A stretch of 64,000 bases of DNA from Phocoena phocoena (Eukaryota; Chordata; Mammalia; Artiodactyla; Phocoenidae). Below are positions 1-11,735 of the stretch, in pieces; position 1 is the first letter of the stretch; each line of letters begins with the position of its first letter. The stretch lies in assembly GCF_963924675.1 (NCBI RefSeq), contig NC_089226.1, positions 51,663,124 through 51,727,123 of the forward strand. The letters run 5' to 3'. The position numbers and the translations under genes are program-made. Below the pieces are notes generated by a model. It did not search any database, was not told where the DNA came from, and saw nothing but the letters and a program-made list of their open reading frames with translations.

Positions 1-215
1 TTTTTTTTTTTTTTTTTTTTTGCGGTACGCGGGCCTCTCACTGTTGTGGCCTCTCCCGCTGTGGAGCAACAGGCTCCGGACGCGCAGGCCCAGCGGCCAT
101 GGCCCACGGGCGCAGCCGCTCCGCGGCACGTGGGATCCTCCCGGACCGGGGCACGAACCCGCGCCCCCTGCATCAGCAGGCGGACTCCCAACCACTGCGC
201 CACCAGGGAAGCCCC
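1..215 (-). mobile_element. CHR-type tRNA-derived SINE, short form, cut by window edge
   Basis: A poly(T) run at 1-22 is followed by the reverse complement of the short CHR SINE, ending at the start of the element (GCCACCAGGGAAGCCCC) near 215. The tRNA-related head carries pol III A-box and B-box-like sequence (reverse complement of GGTTCGTGCCC, here mutated). The poly(A) tail and its target-site duplication lie partly outside the window, so age and insertion site cannot be judged. Reading frames through this element are repeat-derived and not genes. Confidence 0.9.
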
Positions 216-237
216 CTAGACTAATTTTTGACCAAAT

Positions 238-292
238 GACTTGTCATCATCGTCTAGCCATGTTAACACATAAAATTAACCATCACATCTCC
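238..292 (+). mobile_element. Ancient L1M-like 3' end fragment (tentative)
   Basis: The string ACACATAAAATTAACCATCAC resembles the 3' end of old mammalian L1 (L1M/L1ME) copies. Only about 55 bases are recognisable. Confidence 0.3.
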
Positions 293-901
293 TTAAGGAC
301 TCAGCCTTGATTTGAAGTTGACACAATTTTGTGTGTCCTTAAGTCCAAGTTTATTATACTAAAACATTTGGATTTTATTTCACCTTCACTTCTTAACATC
401 ACAGTTGCTATAAACCTGGTCGTTTTAACTAGTTTCATTCTCTTATTCCGGATTATCTCAGTTGTTTACACATCTGACCAAGCTCTCTTTTGGAATTGCA
501 TCATCCTTCTGTGACTACTTAGCTTCCTACTCATTCCCTATGTAAAAATTTATGGAAAAGTGTTTTTTTTTCCCTTTAGGTTTGTTAGGCCTGACTAAAT
601 TGGTCAGATCTTTTAAATTGGCATTTGTATGTATTTCAAGATGATTAGTCAAATTTATTGAGTTGTGTCAAATTGCCAAGCATTAGGGTAGGTGCTGGAG
701 AGAGTGAGAAAAAGAAGACACTTCCTCTGCTATCAAGGAACTCTTTTTCCTTCTGCTGCTATTAGAGAACTATACTGTAGAGTCCAACAGCTTAAGAAAA
801 AACAAAGCATTCAGGGTGTGGAAAGGATTTCTGTTAGAGGGACCGTCACTCTTTTCTAAATAGAATGTGGTGACCTGCCTATTCTATGGGAGGAAACAAA
901 A
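293..901. other. Non-coding stretch, nothing recognised
   Basis: This is AT-rich sequence without a long frame. A fragment around 655-780 with a 'gcattagggtaggtgctggag' type string resembles old dispersed repeats, but I cannot assign it. Confidence 0.5.
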
Positions 902-933
902 CTATATATATATATATATATATATATACATAC

Positions 934-984
<51 letters not shown>
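902..984. repeat. Compound (TA)n(CA)n microsatellite
   Basis: Alternating TA dinucleotides (902-928), an interrupted CATA/TATA segment, then an uninterrupted CA run to 984. Such alternating purine-pyrimidine tracts are length-polymorphic and can adopt non-B DNA. Frames reading Tyr-Ile or Cys-Val repeats across it are artefacts. Confidence 0.95.
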
Positions 985-985
<1 letters not shown>

Positions 986-2427
986 TTCCCAGCCATACTA
1001 CCCAATCCATAGGTCACTGATTCTTTTCCAAAAAAACCTATTGCAGAAAGTACAAAGATCTTCCTTCTTCCTTCTTGACAAAAGTTTACATTTATTTCAG
1101 AGATTGTTATGCCTGCAGACTGAAGGATAGTAAAGAATAAAAACACCAAGTATTGGAGTTCAACAGTATCAGCAGCAGTTTTAGAGATACCTTTTGCATA
1201 GGAAAAGAATGTCTTTTGGTTGTATGATTACTTTTAGCCCATGCGAGTTTGAACTGAGGAGCTACAGTGTTTTGTTGCTTGTAAAAGTTGTTATTAAATA
1301 ATAATTTTTATTCATGAATCTTTTATAATTGAGGGTAGAGGGTGATCACAACTGATGTGTTGACTTATCTTCAAACTTGCTTAGAAATTATGGTGACTGG
1401 AAGATACAGAAGTATCTCTTTTGCTCCCAGTCTCCCTTTCTCATAAGACAAATATAAGTTGTTCCTGAACTGGAGATGCTCATTTTCTCAGGTTTAAATA
1501 ATAACTTGGCAGTGAGAACAGGTAACTTGTGTTATGATGAAAAGCTTAAAATGTAGTTATCTCACTCCACAGGCTCCAGTGGTAAAGCTCTCTCACACCT
1601 GGGCACCATTGTTCACATGGAAGACATATCAATTTTACCCTAATTTCATTAGAACCTGAAAACTGCCCATAGCCAAATGACTTCCTCCAATTATAACAAC
1701 TAATTTGACATTCATCCTTGTAGGAGTCAAGTAAAGACTAATGATATTCCTTAGGAAAGAAACTATCTTACAAAATATTGATGTGTTTGAAAGTGTTTTC
1801 TTATGAGTAAAATGAGTTGTTCTAGTAGATTTGTGGAATTTTAGAACAGGGAGAACTCAGTTTAATCTCAAGCTTTTGCATCTATGGAAACCCAAGCTCA
1901 GAAAAGTCCACAATCTTGGCAAGGGTGGTCAGAGTGACATCTGATGGCAGGATGGTATTTCATGTCCTCTCTCTTTGTATTGCCATGCCTTTTTCCCTGG
2001 AAGCCTCTTCACAAACTCTTCAGTGGTGCTCAGTGCTACAATCCATGGGTCAATTAAAAGTAAATCTTGGTTGTCTTATCACTATGTTTTTGGCTAGCAT
2101 AGCACTTAACATATTGTATAACTTGTCTATTTATATGTGTGACTCACTATTATGGTCATGATCTATTTCAGGAAACAGAAAAAAGACTCTATTTTAATCA
2201 GAAGGAGATTTAATATAGAAAAAGAAAAAGTACTTACAAAATCATTGGAAGAGCTGGGGCAGCAGAAGTCAGGGGACTGACCCTGGACTATTGAATTGAA
2301 AGACACTCCACTGCAGCTGAGATCCAAAGCACAAGAAGCTGCGGTGGCCTACACTAGCTGCTTTCACAACTGACTCTCACACATGCAAGCTAGAAGCTCA
2401 ATGCTGGCAATCAGGCATGAGCCTCCT
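985..2427. other. Non-coding stretch, largely unassigned
   Basis: No convincing exon. The segment 2160-2425 (ending in a block with 'gactctcacacatgcaagct') has the texture of an old dispersed repeat, but I cannot name its family. The 81-codon frame at 1916-2161 shows no domain. Confidence 0.45.
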
Positions 2428-2553
2428 TCATCAGACTCTAAGCTCCATAAAAAACAGAGATTGTGTCTATTCTGTTCACAAGTACATGCCTAGTATCTAG
2501 GGTATTGTCTGGTACATAATAGGCATCCAAATAAATATTTGTTGAAATACTAA
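2428..2553 (+). mobile_element. LINE2 (L2) 3' end relic
   Basis: The order 'ctctaagctcc', 'cagagattgtgtct', 'gtctggtacataataggca' and 'aaataaatatttgttgaa' follows the L2 3' terminus (…TAAGCTCC…GGCACATAGTAGG…AATAAATATTTGTTGAATGA). Strong divergence fits an ancient copy. Confidence 0.75.
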
Positions 2554-2806
2554 TCAATGCATACATGCATAAATGAGAAAAAATAACTTTAGATTGTGTA
2601 AAGTATACAAGACCACATAAGGTTATGACTTTAACTCATTCTATTTGATTCCAAAGCCTGAGAACCTTCCTAACTACCCTGTGCCTCTTCCAGACTCATT
2701 CCTTATTATTCTGTTTAGTCACACATCACATGCTGTAAGATGGAACTTTACCCCCGGATGTTTGCTCACAATGGTTCCTTTCTACATGGTGCCCTTCCTT
2801 GTTCAC

Positions 2807-2888
2807 TTAGAAAATCTTGAGTATCCTGTAAACGCTAGTTAAATTGTTTAGAAAATCTTGAGTATCCTGTAAACGATAGTTAAATTGT
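2807..2888. repeat. 41-bp tandem duplication
   Basis: Two adjacent 41-bp units (2807-2847 and 2848-2888) begin TTAGAAAATCTTGAGTATCC and end TTAAATTGT. They differ at one base only (CGCTAG against CGATAG), so the duplication is recent relative to the surrounding DNA. The unit resembles no transposon I know. Confidence 0.95.
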
Positions 2889-2994
2889 TATCTTCTGGAA
2901 ACTCTGCCCAGTCAAAATACCCAAATAGGTTACTCAAACTGTTTATTAATAAATTAACTATTTATTAAAACTGAGAGTTTAAGTGGCATCGGAT

Positions 2995-3160
2995 TTTTGA
3001 ATTAGGTGGCATGGTTAAAGCATCAGATAAACCTGAGGTTGAATCCTGGTACTTTCATCTCCACCTTTAAGACCTGGAACAAGTTCATTTTCTCTTCTAA
3101 AAAACCTAAGCATGAGTGTTGGCACATGGTGAATGCTTACTGAATAATCCTCTATTAGAT
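2995..3160 (+). mobile_element. MIR SINE relic
   Basis: 'ggttaaagcatcagataaacctgaggttgaatcctgg' in pieces, then a decayed 'gacctggaacaagttcattt' and a 'gttggcacatggtgaatgctta' tail follow the order of MIR (tRNA head, core, LINE2-like tail). Divergence is high. Confidence 0.55.
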
Positions 3161-3954
3161 AGGGATTTTTTCCCCGCTTTTCTTCTCCTTTTTAATATTC
3201 TTATTAGGAAAAATACCATCTCCCTTAAACTCCTCTTTTTCCAACTCTTCTTAGTATTCTCATACCATGACCGCTCCTTTTGTGCCCTCTTCTATTTTGT
3301 CAATGCCAACCATCTCCGGACTGCCTAAAATAGCTTCACTATGACAACTCACCTATGTACAGTCCTCCCCCGTTTGTGTTCCAGAATGTCCTGGTGTCTG
3401 GAAATTATTTGTTGTATTTCCTTTGCATTTAACGATTAACAGAGAATATGCCCACCCGCCCCCCCCACCCCGCCTTTGATTTTAAGATCAAAGGGATAGT
3501 CTCATGAAGTGAATAATTGATGTCACAGTATGAAAACTGTTGGACCAGATTTTTGGAAGCTAAGAGTGTTCTTCCTGCTGTTATTAGCTGCCAACATGTG
3601 GCAGATGACCTGTGTTCTCAATATGTCCATGGACTCTCCAAATAATCAGTGAAATTTGAGGACTTCAAGCACATTGTCCAAAGTGTGGTACAGATGATGA
3701 CATAGACATCTGTGTTAAAAAGACCTGATTATTTCAAGTCATGTTTATGAGAATAGATGCATATAAAAGACAGGTATATCTGCATGACATGCTGCAATTT
3801 TTTTAATTGTCTAAAAGTGGTGAATTTTGTGATGGTTAATCAGGGGAAACAAGGAAAATGGGTTTGCCTGGTTCTTGCAAACAAAGACAAAGATTATTGA
3901 GTACATATCTAAGACATTCATTCAAGTCTCACTTTGATCTAAATGGAGCCCACT
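3161..3954. other. Non-coding stretch, nothing recognised
   Basis: No frame with a domain and no transposon that I can name. A cytosine-rich run lies near 3450-3473. Confidence 0.45.
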
Positions 3955-4480
3955 GTGGTGGTTTTAAAACATGGCCACAATTTCTTTGACACTGTTTCCA
4001 GGGAGAGGTGAGGTCTATTTGCCCTTACCCCTTGGATCTGGGCAGGCTTACAACTGCTTTGACTAATAGTATATAGTAGAACTGACACCAAATGGCTTCT
4101 GATGCTAAGTCATATAAGACTTGGAAGCTTCTGACTTATTCACAGAACACTTGCTTAGAACCCTCACCTACCTTGTAAAAAGTCCAATTACCCTGAGTCC
4201 ACTATGCTGAAGAGACCACATGTAAGCACTCCTGTTGACAGCCCCAGCTGAGTCTAGCCTTTCAGCCAGTACTGCCAAGCATCAGAAATGTAAATAAATC
4301 TATCTTGGACCTTTCATATCAGCCCAACTACCCGTTTAATACTATCTAATGACACCATCAATGTCATGGAGCCAAGCCCAAATTCCTAACCCACAAAATC
4401 ATGAGCAAAACAGAGAAGTTGTTGTTATAAGTCACTAAGTTTTGGGCTACTTTTTGCACAGAAGTAGGTAATGGGAACAA
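3955..4480 (+). mobile_element. MLT1-type solo LTR (ERVL-MaLR)
   Basis: The sequence matches the MLT1 LTR pattern in order: an opening 'ggttttaaaacatggcc', 'ggatctgggcaggctta', 'gacagccccagctgag', a late 'aattcctaacccacaaaatc', then 'gttgttataagtcactaagt' and 'tttgggctac', ending at 'gtaggtaatggg'. MaLR LTRs are non-coding, and no internal region or second LTR lies nearby, so it is a solo LTR. Old and non-functional. Confidence 0.85.
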
Positions 4481-5186
4481 TAATCAATAAGTAATGGACA
4501 GGAAGAATTACTTGTGAGTCTCCTAAGTTTTGGATTTCTTGGTGACTCTGAATGAGTAAAGGTAGAAGTTCTGAGCGTCTTTTATCAGGCTGAAGAATAA
4601 TGATGAATACATTTACAAGAAAGACCAGGAAGTGGGGGATGCATGTATACCTGGTTGTGTGTGACTGTATGTATGTGTGATTACATTTCTGTAATTTGGA
4701 AAGTGGCAGCCATAATATGTCATCAGTTGTCATTATTATAAGAAGGATATCTCTGCCTTATATTTTATATGTGCTTTGGAAGAATACATTTGTCAGTACC
4801 ATCACATGGTGCATCTGCTATGAAGACAGAGAAGGGTGTTTATATTTTTATAAAGTGTCACACATCCTTTGATCCAATAATTATTGTTGCTTCCATTGCA
4901 TAACATTTTCTTTATGCTGGCTGTCTCTTACTCATTCTTTAAGTCAAACCTAAATCACACCTCTCTGGGCGCCTTCCTTGGGTTGCCCTGAGACAGTTTT
5001 CTTCCTTCCATATCCTAATTAACAGTTTGCTCACAAACTTGTTCTGAATCTATTCCTGAGTTTTATTGGAAACTGTTGAGTATACTAATTCCTTCTTCTT
5101 TTATAACATTAAATCCTTGCATCAGGAAGACATTTCTATACATATTTTTATACATTAGCATCTTATAAGCTATAAAAACCACTGAA
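4481..5186. other. Non-coding stretch, nothing recognised
   Basis: No assigned repeat and no coding frame with a recognisable domain. Confidence 0.45.
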
Positions 5187-5413
5187 GGGGCTTCCCTGGT
5201 GGCACAGTGGTTGAGAGTCCGCCTGCCGATGCAGGGGCCACGGGTTCGTGTCCCGGTCCGGGAAGATCCCAAATGCCGTGGAGCGGCCAGGTCTGTGAGC
5301 CATGGCCGCTGAGCCTGCGCATCCGGAGCCTGTGCTCCGCAATGGGAGAGGCCACAACAGTGAGAGGCCCGCGTAACGCAAAAAAACCCTCAAAAAACAA
5401 AAAACAAAAAAAA
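5187..5413 (+). mobile_element. CHR-type SINE, short form
   Basis: Starts GGGGCTTCCCTGGTGG, carries A-box-like TGGCACAGTGG and B-box-like GGTTCGTGTCC, and ends GAGAGGCCCGCGTAACGC followed by an A-rich tail to about 5413. It is flanked by ACCACTGA (5179-5185) and CACTGAG (5414-5420), and a second SINE begins directly after. Confidence 0.95.
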
Positions 5414-5420
5414 CACTGAG

Positions 5421-5731
5421 GGACTTCCCTGGTGGCACAGCGGTTCAGAATCCGCCTGCCAAAGCAAGGGACACAGGTTCAATCCCTGGTCTGGAAAGAT
5501 CCCACATGCTGTGGAGCAACTAAGTCTGTGAGCCACAACTACTGAGGCTGCGCACCACAACTACTGAAGCCCGTGCGCCTAGAGCCCATGCTCCACAACA
5601 AGAGAAGCCACCGCAATGAGAAGCTCCCACACCGAAACAAAGAGTAGCCCCCCTCACCGCAACTAGAGAAAGCCCACGAGCAGTAATGAAGACCCAATGC
5701 AGCCAAAAAAAAACAACAACAACAAAAAAAA
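5421..5731 (+). mobile_element. CHR-type SINE, long form
   Basis: Begins GGACTTCCCTGGTGG and has the longer body with repeated CACAACTACTGA blocks, AGAGAAGCCACCGCAATGAG and AAGACCCAATGCAGCC, then an (AAC)n/A-rich tail. It is more diverged than the adjacent short-form copy. A third CACTGAG copy at 5734-5740 follows its tail. Confidence 0.95.
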
Positions 5732-5740
5732 CCCACTGAG

Positions 5741-6388
5741 TTTTCCTTTTTTTCTTGACTGCCATGTTGTTTACAACTTAGTTTTGTGTTAAATTCTAGT
5801 AAATATGCTTTTACTATATAAAAGCATATTTTTTTTAGTATACTAATATACTAAATTATAGATGGTATCAAAATTGGGAAATTTGAAAACTATGGAAAAT
5901 AAATATTATAGAGTGAAATAAACAAATGTTTCCATATAATAAGAATTCCATAGTTTAGATGACTACTGACATCTGAATGAATAAATTGAGAAGTTAGTTT
6001 TTAAATTAAAAAATAGACTATTCAGTTTCTGAATAGCTGCAATACAATCCCATGACAAGATCATAATCACAAACCATGATTAAACCAAATCTCAGTTGAG
6101 TAAAGTTAGATGTTTAGTTGTTGTCTTTCTATATCCTACACTTGAGCAAAAAAAGGCAAAACAAAATAAAGAAATTTGGATTTTATGTATTTAAAGAAAA
6201 ACTAGATGACATCCTGAATTTGGAATAAGTACATCAAATCCAATAATCATATTTGTTTAGTAAAGCTGTATTTGAATATGGAAATTGTCCAATTACCAGA
6301 AAAATGAAATTGGCAACAATAACAATAAGTCATTAATTTGACATTATGTTTAAACAAACTTTTATCTAGTTTTGTAACTTTTTAAATT
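5741..6388. other. AT-rich non-coding stretch
   Basis: No repeat recognised. It includes a short hairpin at 5803-5829. Confidence 0.5.
5803..5829. repeat. Short perfect inverted repeat (11-bp arms)
   Basis: Arms ATATGCTTTTA and TAAAAGCATAT are separated by 5 bases. A second small foldback (TAGTATA…TATACTA) follows at about 5836-5853. In AT-rich DNA this may be chance. Confidence 0.7.
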
Positions 6389-6400
6389 TATAGAACTTTT

Positions 6401-6608
6401 TTTTTTTTTTTTTTTTTTTGTGGTACGCGGGCCTCTCCCTGTTGTGGCCTCTCCCGTTGCGGAGCAGGCTCCGGACGCGCAGGCTCAGCGCCTATGGCTC
6501 ACGGGCCCAGCCGTCCGCGGCATGTGGGATCTTCCCAGACCGGGGCACGAACCCGTGTCCCCTGCATCGGCAGGCGGACTCTCAACCACTGCACCACCAG
6601 GGAAGCCC
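6401..6608 (-). mobile_element. CHR-type SINE, short form, with 12-bp TSD
   Basis: The poly(T)-led reverse complement of the short form ends in CCACCAGGGAAGCCC. Perfect direct repeats TATAGAACTTTT flank it (6389-6400 and 6609-6620), the target-site duplication expected of L1-machinery insertion. Confidence 0.97.
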
Positions 6609-6620
6609 TATAGAACTTTT

Positions 6621-7598
6621 AAGTATAAGAGAAAATGTGCATATGTGCTTAAAATACAGGTACTAACAAACCATCTAAAATAATAAACATTAGCTCAGTT
6701 GAGTAATGTACAGGCATTTAGGTATATAAATCCTAAACTAACATTTTTACAAACCTACATGAAATGCAGTGTCTAGCTGAAAGAGTAAAATAAGTAAACC
6801 TTCTATCTCATTTCAACCTAAATTTTCTTGCCCTAAAATGAGCATATCCCACAATGGAATAGGTCCACAATCTTTCTTCCTGTTGCCATTCATCTGTGAA
6901 AAGCACATTTGTACATTTTTTATATTGTTGAAATTTCCTAAAGAAGGTTTTCTCTTTTACATGTCAGTATGGTTCCTGATCTGCCCCACTCATAGGAGTT
7001 TTTCTGAGCTGTGTGTTCTATTCTTATAAAGTATTTTTTAAGCAAGCATGTATTGTTGCATTATGTGATCCCATATTTTTAAGGGATTCTTTTTTTGACC
7101 CTAAATGAACAGTATAGTGCAAGGTGTCTCTTTAAGACTGTAACTACTCAGAAAGGCTAACTTACATGAGCGTGTATAGCACCATTTGTAATTTGACTTA
7201 TAATATTAAAAATTAGCATGTTATCAGAGTACAAAGCTTTTGGAGGGCAGAGAAAATACTCTGTAAGATACTATAATGGTGAATAATGCCATTATACATT
7301 TGTCCAAACCCATAGAATGTGCAACACCAAGAGTGAACCCGAATGTTGACTGTGGACTTTGGGTGATTATGATGTGTCAATGTAGGTTCACCAGTTGTAA
7401 CAAATGTACCACTCTACTGGGGGATGTTGATAATAGGAGGGAAGTTATGAATGTGTGGAGTGGGGGATATATGGGAAAATCCCTCTACCTTCTGCTTAAT
7501 TAATATAGGGAATATATATGTAATTTATGTTCCTTCCCAAAAGTTCTTCTTACTAGAGGTTCATCCTTGAGGTAACATGGTGAAATATGCTGCCTATT
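6621..7598. other. Non-coding stretch, nothing recognised
   Basis: No repeat assigned. The frames here (up to 75 codons) show no domain. Confidence 0.45.
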
Positions 7599-7823
7599 GT
7601 TGTTGTTTTTTTTTGTTTTGTTTTTTTTTGTAGTACGCGGGCTCTCACTATTGTGGCCTCTCCCGTTGGCGGAGCACAGGCTCCAGACGCGCAGGCTCAG
7701 CGGCCATGGCTCACGGGCCCAGCCGCTCCGCGGCATGTGGGATCTTCCCGGACCAGGGCACAAACCCGTGTTCCCTGTGCATCGGCAGGCGGACTCTCAA
7801 CCACTGCGCCACCAGGGAAGCCC
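7599..7823 (-). mobile_element. CHR-type SINE, short form, with 13-bp TSD
   Basis: Reverse-oriented short form with a TTG-interrupted poly(T). Direct repeats TATGCTGCCTATT at 7586-7598 and 7824-7836 mark the insertion site. Confidence 0.97.
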
Positions 7824-7904
7824 TATGCTGCCTATTTTATTTCATTTCAATTTTGCCTCTTTTATAAAACTATTAGCTTTATAAAGACATTCAGAGGTGA
7901 CTTC

Positions 7905-8145
7905 ATGTGGCAGAATAAACACTGGATCAGGATAAAGAAGACATAAATTCTAGTGTAGACTGTATCATTTATTAGGTATGGGATCTTGATTATGTCACCG
8001 GAAATTTTAAGAGCTTGGTTTCTTCACATATAAAATGAAGATGATGCTATCCTTGTATATTTTTATGAGGTCACCTGTGTATTATAGGAATTAAAATTTT
8101 AAAGCATAAAATAGTACATAAATGCTATGTGGTGGTGGCAGTAGC
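7905..8145 (+). mobile_element. MIR SINE relic
   Basis: Decayed but ordered MIR features: 'cataaattctagtgtagact', 'gggatcttgattatgtcacc', 'ggtttcttcacatataaaatgaagatgatg', 'agtacataaatgctatgtggtgg'. Ancient, with no coding role. Confidence 0.65.
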
Positions 8146-10884
8146 ATTGTTAGCATTTTTATAAACAGATATTTTCATTTTGACCAAATTATCTAAATAC
8201 TGTTAGTGAGCAAGAAACAAAACCAAAAACACCATGCAATCTCTAGTTAATTTAGTATCCCATTTAAAAAAAAATAAGATCAAACAAATGTTTGGAAAAG
8301 GGCTTATATTCTATATTCTTCACTAGATAGAAATTAAACTTGTTTGAGATTAAGTGATAATGCAACTTATATTTTTAATGAACAGAATCATTGTAATGAG
8401 TTATTAATATAGAAAAGCTATACCAAACCTCCACTAGAGTATGTTTACAAAGAAGAGAAGCAAAGTGCCCTAACTTAGTTTTAAAAGGAAAGTCCTGTGA
8501 TTTTGTTAAGTCCCTAACTCTGGAGATTGGGAGTCTGAGGTTTGGAGAATGATTCCAGGACGTAGCACCTCTGTAATTTCCAGCGGGAATCATGTGATTG
8601 CGTTTCAGATAGTTTGGTAAATTTTCTTTACAATTTTCTAACACCTGAATTCATTCTCTTTTATATACATGAATTATAACTTCTCTTGCATTTCAAACTG
8701 AGCAATATGTTGTAAAGATGATACCATATAGAAATAGATTGCATGGTGATGTGGTTTATACATGTGGACACAAATAATTTTAGGAGGATAAACAGTCACT
8801 ACAGAAAAAGAAGACAATGTCAAGTCATCTATATTCTGCCTTCGATCCTGCATTGCACCTCAGCAATATTTGCCCACCTATCTTTTACTTTATATACCTA
8901 ACATGGAGACTTTTTGAATACATCTTATGGGATAAAAGGATCCAAATTGTAACTTTAAAAATGTTTAACATCATGTAAGAGTCTCCTAAAACAGCAGGTT
9001 TTGCGAGTGCTTGATTGTGTATAGCCTTTCTGTTTACCAGGGAAAGGCTTTCTAGAGCTTGCACCTACTAAATTTCTGTTATGTGAAAGGCATTATGCAA
9101 GGACCTGGGTGAACTACACTGAAATAATATACAGTCTTTCGAGGACTAATTAAAGAATTGCATTTGGTTAGTGGCTTCTTTAGATTTAAGATCACCTCCA
9201 ACTCATGATTATTAAGATAATTTTTTTTTTTCATTTGGGCAGCACTAGACTAAATCACATAAATAACCATTTGGAAATATAAGCACAGTAAAATTTTAGT
9301 AAAATGTGCCCATCCTGAGTGACTAGCCAGGTGCATTTTCCTGGAATTCTAAAACGTGTCTTCTGCTTTCATATTTGATTCATACCTTCATACCCCTCCC
9401 CAAATGGCCTCTACATACCCTGACATAACGAAAAGCCTACCTATTTGGTTACTTTTAATATGTATTCAGATTTTTAATGAATTCATCTATTAAAATATGT
9501 TAATTCTATTGGTCTTTAAAACCAAGTTCAAGGTCAGATGAAGACATTTTTATACTTTTAAACTGCAGAGTGGACTGTTAAATACTGGAGTATTGTTGAA
9601 ATTCTATGAATCCTAAGTATCTTGCGGATTGTATGAAACAATTTAGGATAAACTTTACTTTCTCACCTAAGTGAGAAAGGATTGTAAGGTTGTTTCCAGT
9701 TTTCGTTGCACCTATGATCACATGCATGTATGATGCCAAAGGACAAGGGGGCGGAGCAAGCCGTTCTGGCCTCTATTCTCACCAGTCCCTCGTGTATATC
9801 TCAGCTTCTTCATTCTGAATATATTCAAGGATGTGCTCCCAAGACTCTGGGGCATTTTATTCCTGTTTTTTTTTTTCCCCTTCCAATGCTTCTCTCCAAA
9901 ATACAGCTCTCTCTGCCACCCAGCCTCTCTTTTCTCTCCCTAACCCAAGTAACTCTTTCTAATTCCTTCTGACCAAACCCATTCCCCACTGTCCACTGTG
10001 AGTTGCTTTGTGTTATGGGCTCCAGTGTCACAGTGGGAAGTATAGTTTACAAATAAGTCTGCCTTGAGATGAGATTATGCATTTGTGTAGGGTTTAGGAA
10101 ATTTAGGAAGCTATTATAACTTACCAGTACTGTGATCAATTGTATAATCATGAATAAGTAATTATTAATGTTTCAGATGAATGTGGGGACAAAATTTAAA
10201 ACACGTTTGTGCCCTTAGAGTATATAGATACTGTATAACATTATCAAACAAAAACAGTGGGCTTGAAGAAATTTTTGAATAAAACTTACAAATAAAAAAA
10301 TATTTTAACAATCCATCAGATTGATAAATCTAATTAATAGTTCTTAGTCTTCATAAGAATTTGTCCAACCTCTAGTTCAATTTTGAGCTAACGCGATCAT
10401 CATAATTCTCATTTGTATAATGTTTAAGAGTATATCAGTACTTTCTACTCTGTTATTTAAAGCCAGATAATCATTTGTTAAATTATATATTTTCTTTATT
10501 TTGTAAACAGAGACATCGTGACTAAGAAAGATGAGGTAAATTGCCCAAGTCAAGCATAGATTCAAAATTTAATTAAGTTTTCTCTTGGCCCTTGAGTAGA
10601 TATATTTTTCTACTGTGGCATAGGTGGCAACTGTAGATTTTATAATCTGATTCTACAAGAATACTTTTGAACCCCATGACAACCTTTAAAAAGTCACTTG
10701 ATTTGTACCCCTTTCTTCTAAGATAGATGCCATTTTTGCTAGGGAATTATAACGTCACTTAAAAGCAGCCTGTCTGTAGAAGATCTGTCTGCAGTTATCT
10801 CTCATAATTCTGTCTTTTGTAGAGGAAGGTGATCATTCCTATGGGGTAAGAATAAAGAGAGTTAATGGAAAGAAGGAGGTGAAT
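8146..10884. other. Non-coding stretch, nothing firmly recognised
   Basis: AT-rich single-copy-looking DNA with faint old-repeat texture (for example 9660-9735). I see no exon with splice-site support, no RNA gene and no structured repeat. Confidence 0.45.
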
Positions 10885-11102
10885 TCTGCCTTTATCATTG
10901 AGTTCTGATACTGAATCCTTTTATCATATATATATGACATTGGAGAAGTTACACAACCTTCTTTTTCCAGTCTAATTTCCCCACCTATGAGAGTTTATTA
11001 AACATTTTTGCCTCAAAGACTATAAAAGACTATGACGATGATCATCTGAAACATGTGGAAAGGCCACACCCTGTACCTAGAATAGATTTTTAATAAATGT
11101 TA
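10885..11102 (+). mobile_element. MIR SINE relic
   Basis: The 'gacattggagaagttacacaacc', 'tctaatttccccacctatgag' and 'cacaccctgtacctagaatagatttttaataaatg' blocks appear in MIR order on the plus strand. Confidence 0.65.
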
Positions 11103-11454
11103 TGTCTCACTTTCCTGTCCCCTTATTCATGATGATTCCACACTGTTCAGGCTTTTTTGTTAAAAAACTATTGGTGGCACACTTTAAGTAATTAAAACTC
11201 TCAAAATAATAGTGTATCAGGAATAATTAAACACAACCACCATTACTGTGTCTCTATATAAAGTATATGAAATTATTACATCATTCATTATCTGTGTAGA
11301 CCTGTTAACTCCATAAACATATCTCTTACTCAGAATGTAAGTTTGTGAATGTTCTTTTTTGTTGCCAGACTGACGCCGTATAATGTGTTATACTTCTAAC
11401 TAGAAGGTGCTTGGCTCTAAAGTGTCTGTAATCTACTCAGTTCAATACTCAAAC

Positions 11455-11515
11455 ATCATCATCCCATTTATCATCATCACGGTTATTATCATCATTCTTC
11501 TCCTCCTTATCATCA
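11455..11515. repeat. Imperfect (ATC)n low-complexity tract
   Basis: ATC/TCATCA triplets with interruptions (CATCATCATCC, TATCATCATCACGG, TATCATCATTC). It abuts the following MIR. Confidence 0.8.
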
Positions 11516-11735
11516 TTTCTAACATGTATTGAGTATTTACCATCTGCCAGCCCCTTTACTAAATGTCTTAGATGAATTTCCTTATTAATTCTTCATCACC
11601 ACCCTTATGAGGGTTCTATTATTAACTTCATATTATAAATAAGAATAACAAATTTTAGCATGGTTAGACAATGTGTCCAAGGTCACGAGCCAGTAAGTAG
11701 TGGAGCTAGGATTTGAATATAGGCAGTCTTATTTA
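11515..11735 (-). mobile_element. MIR SINE relic, reverse orientation
   Basis: The order 'tattgagtatttaccatctgccag', 'cttatgagggttctattattaac' and 'gtgtccaaggtcacgagccagtaagtagtggagctaggatttgaa' (read in parts) is the reverse complement of MIR. Confidence 0.8.

Noticed and set aside
20..310. Frames of 60-120 codons in SINEs with recurring protein strings such as GLSLLWPLPL
   Set aside because: The same peptides recur at every short-form CHR SINE and in both strands. They are translations of repeat DNA that ends in poly(A), not genes.
856..1149. Frames of Cys-Val, Tyr-Ile or Thr-His repeats
   Set aside because: Direct translations of the (TA)n(CA)n microsatellite.
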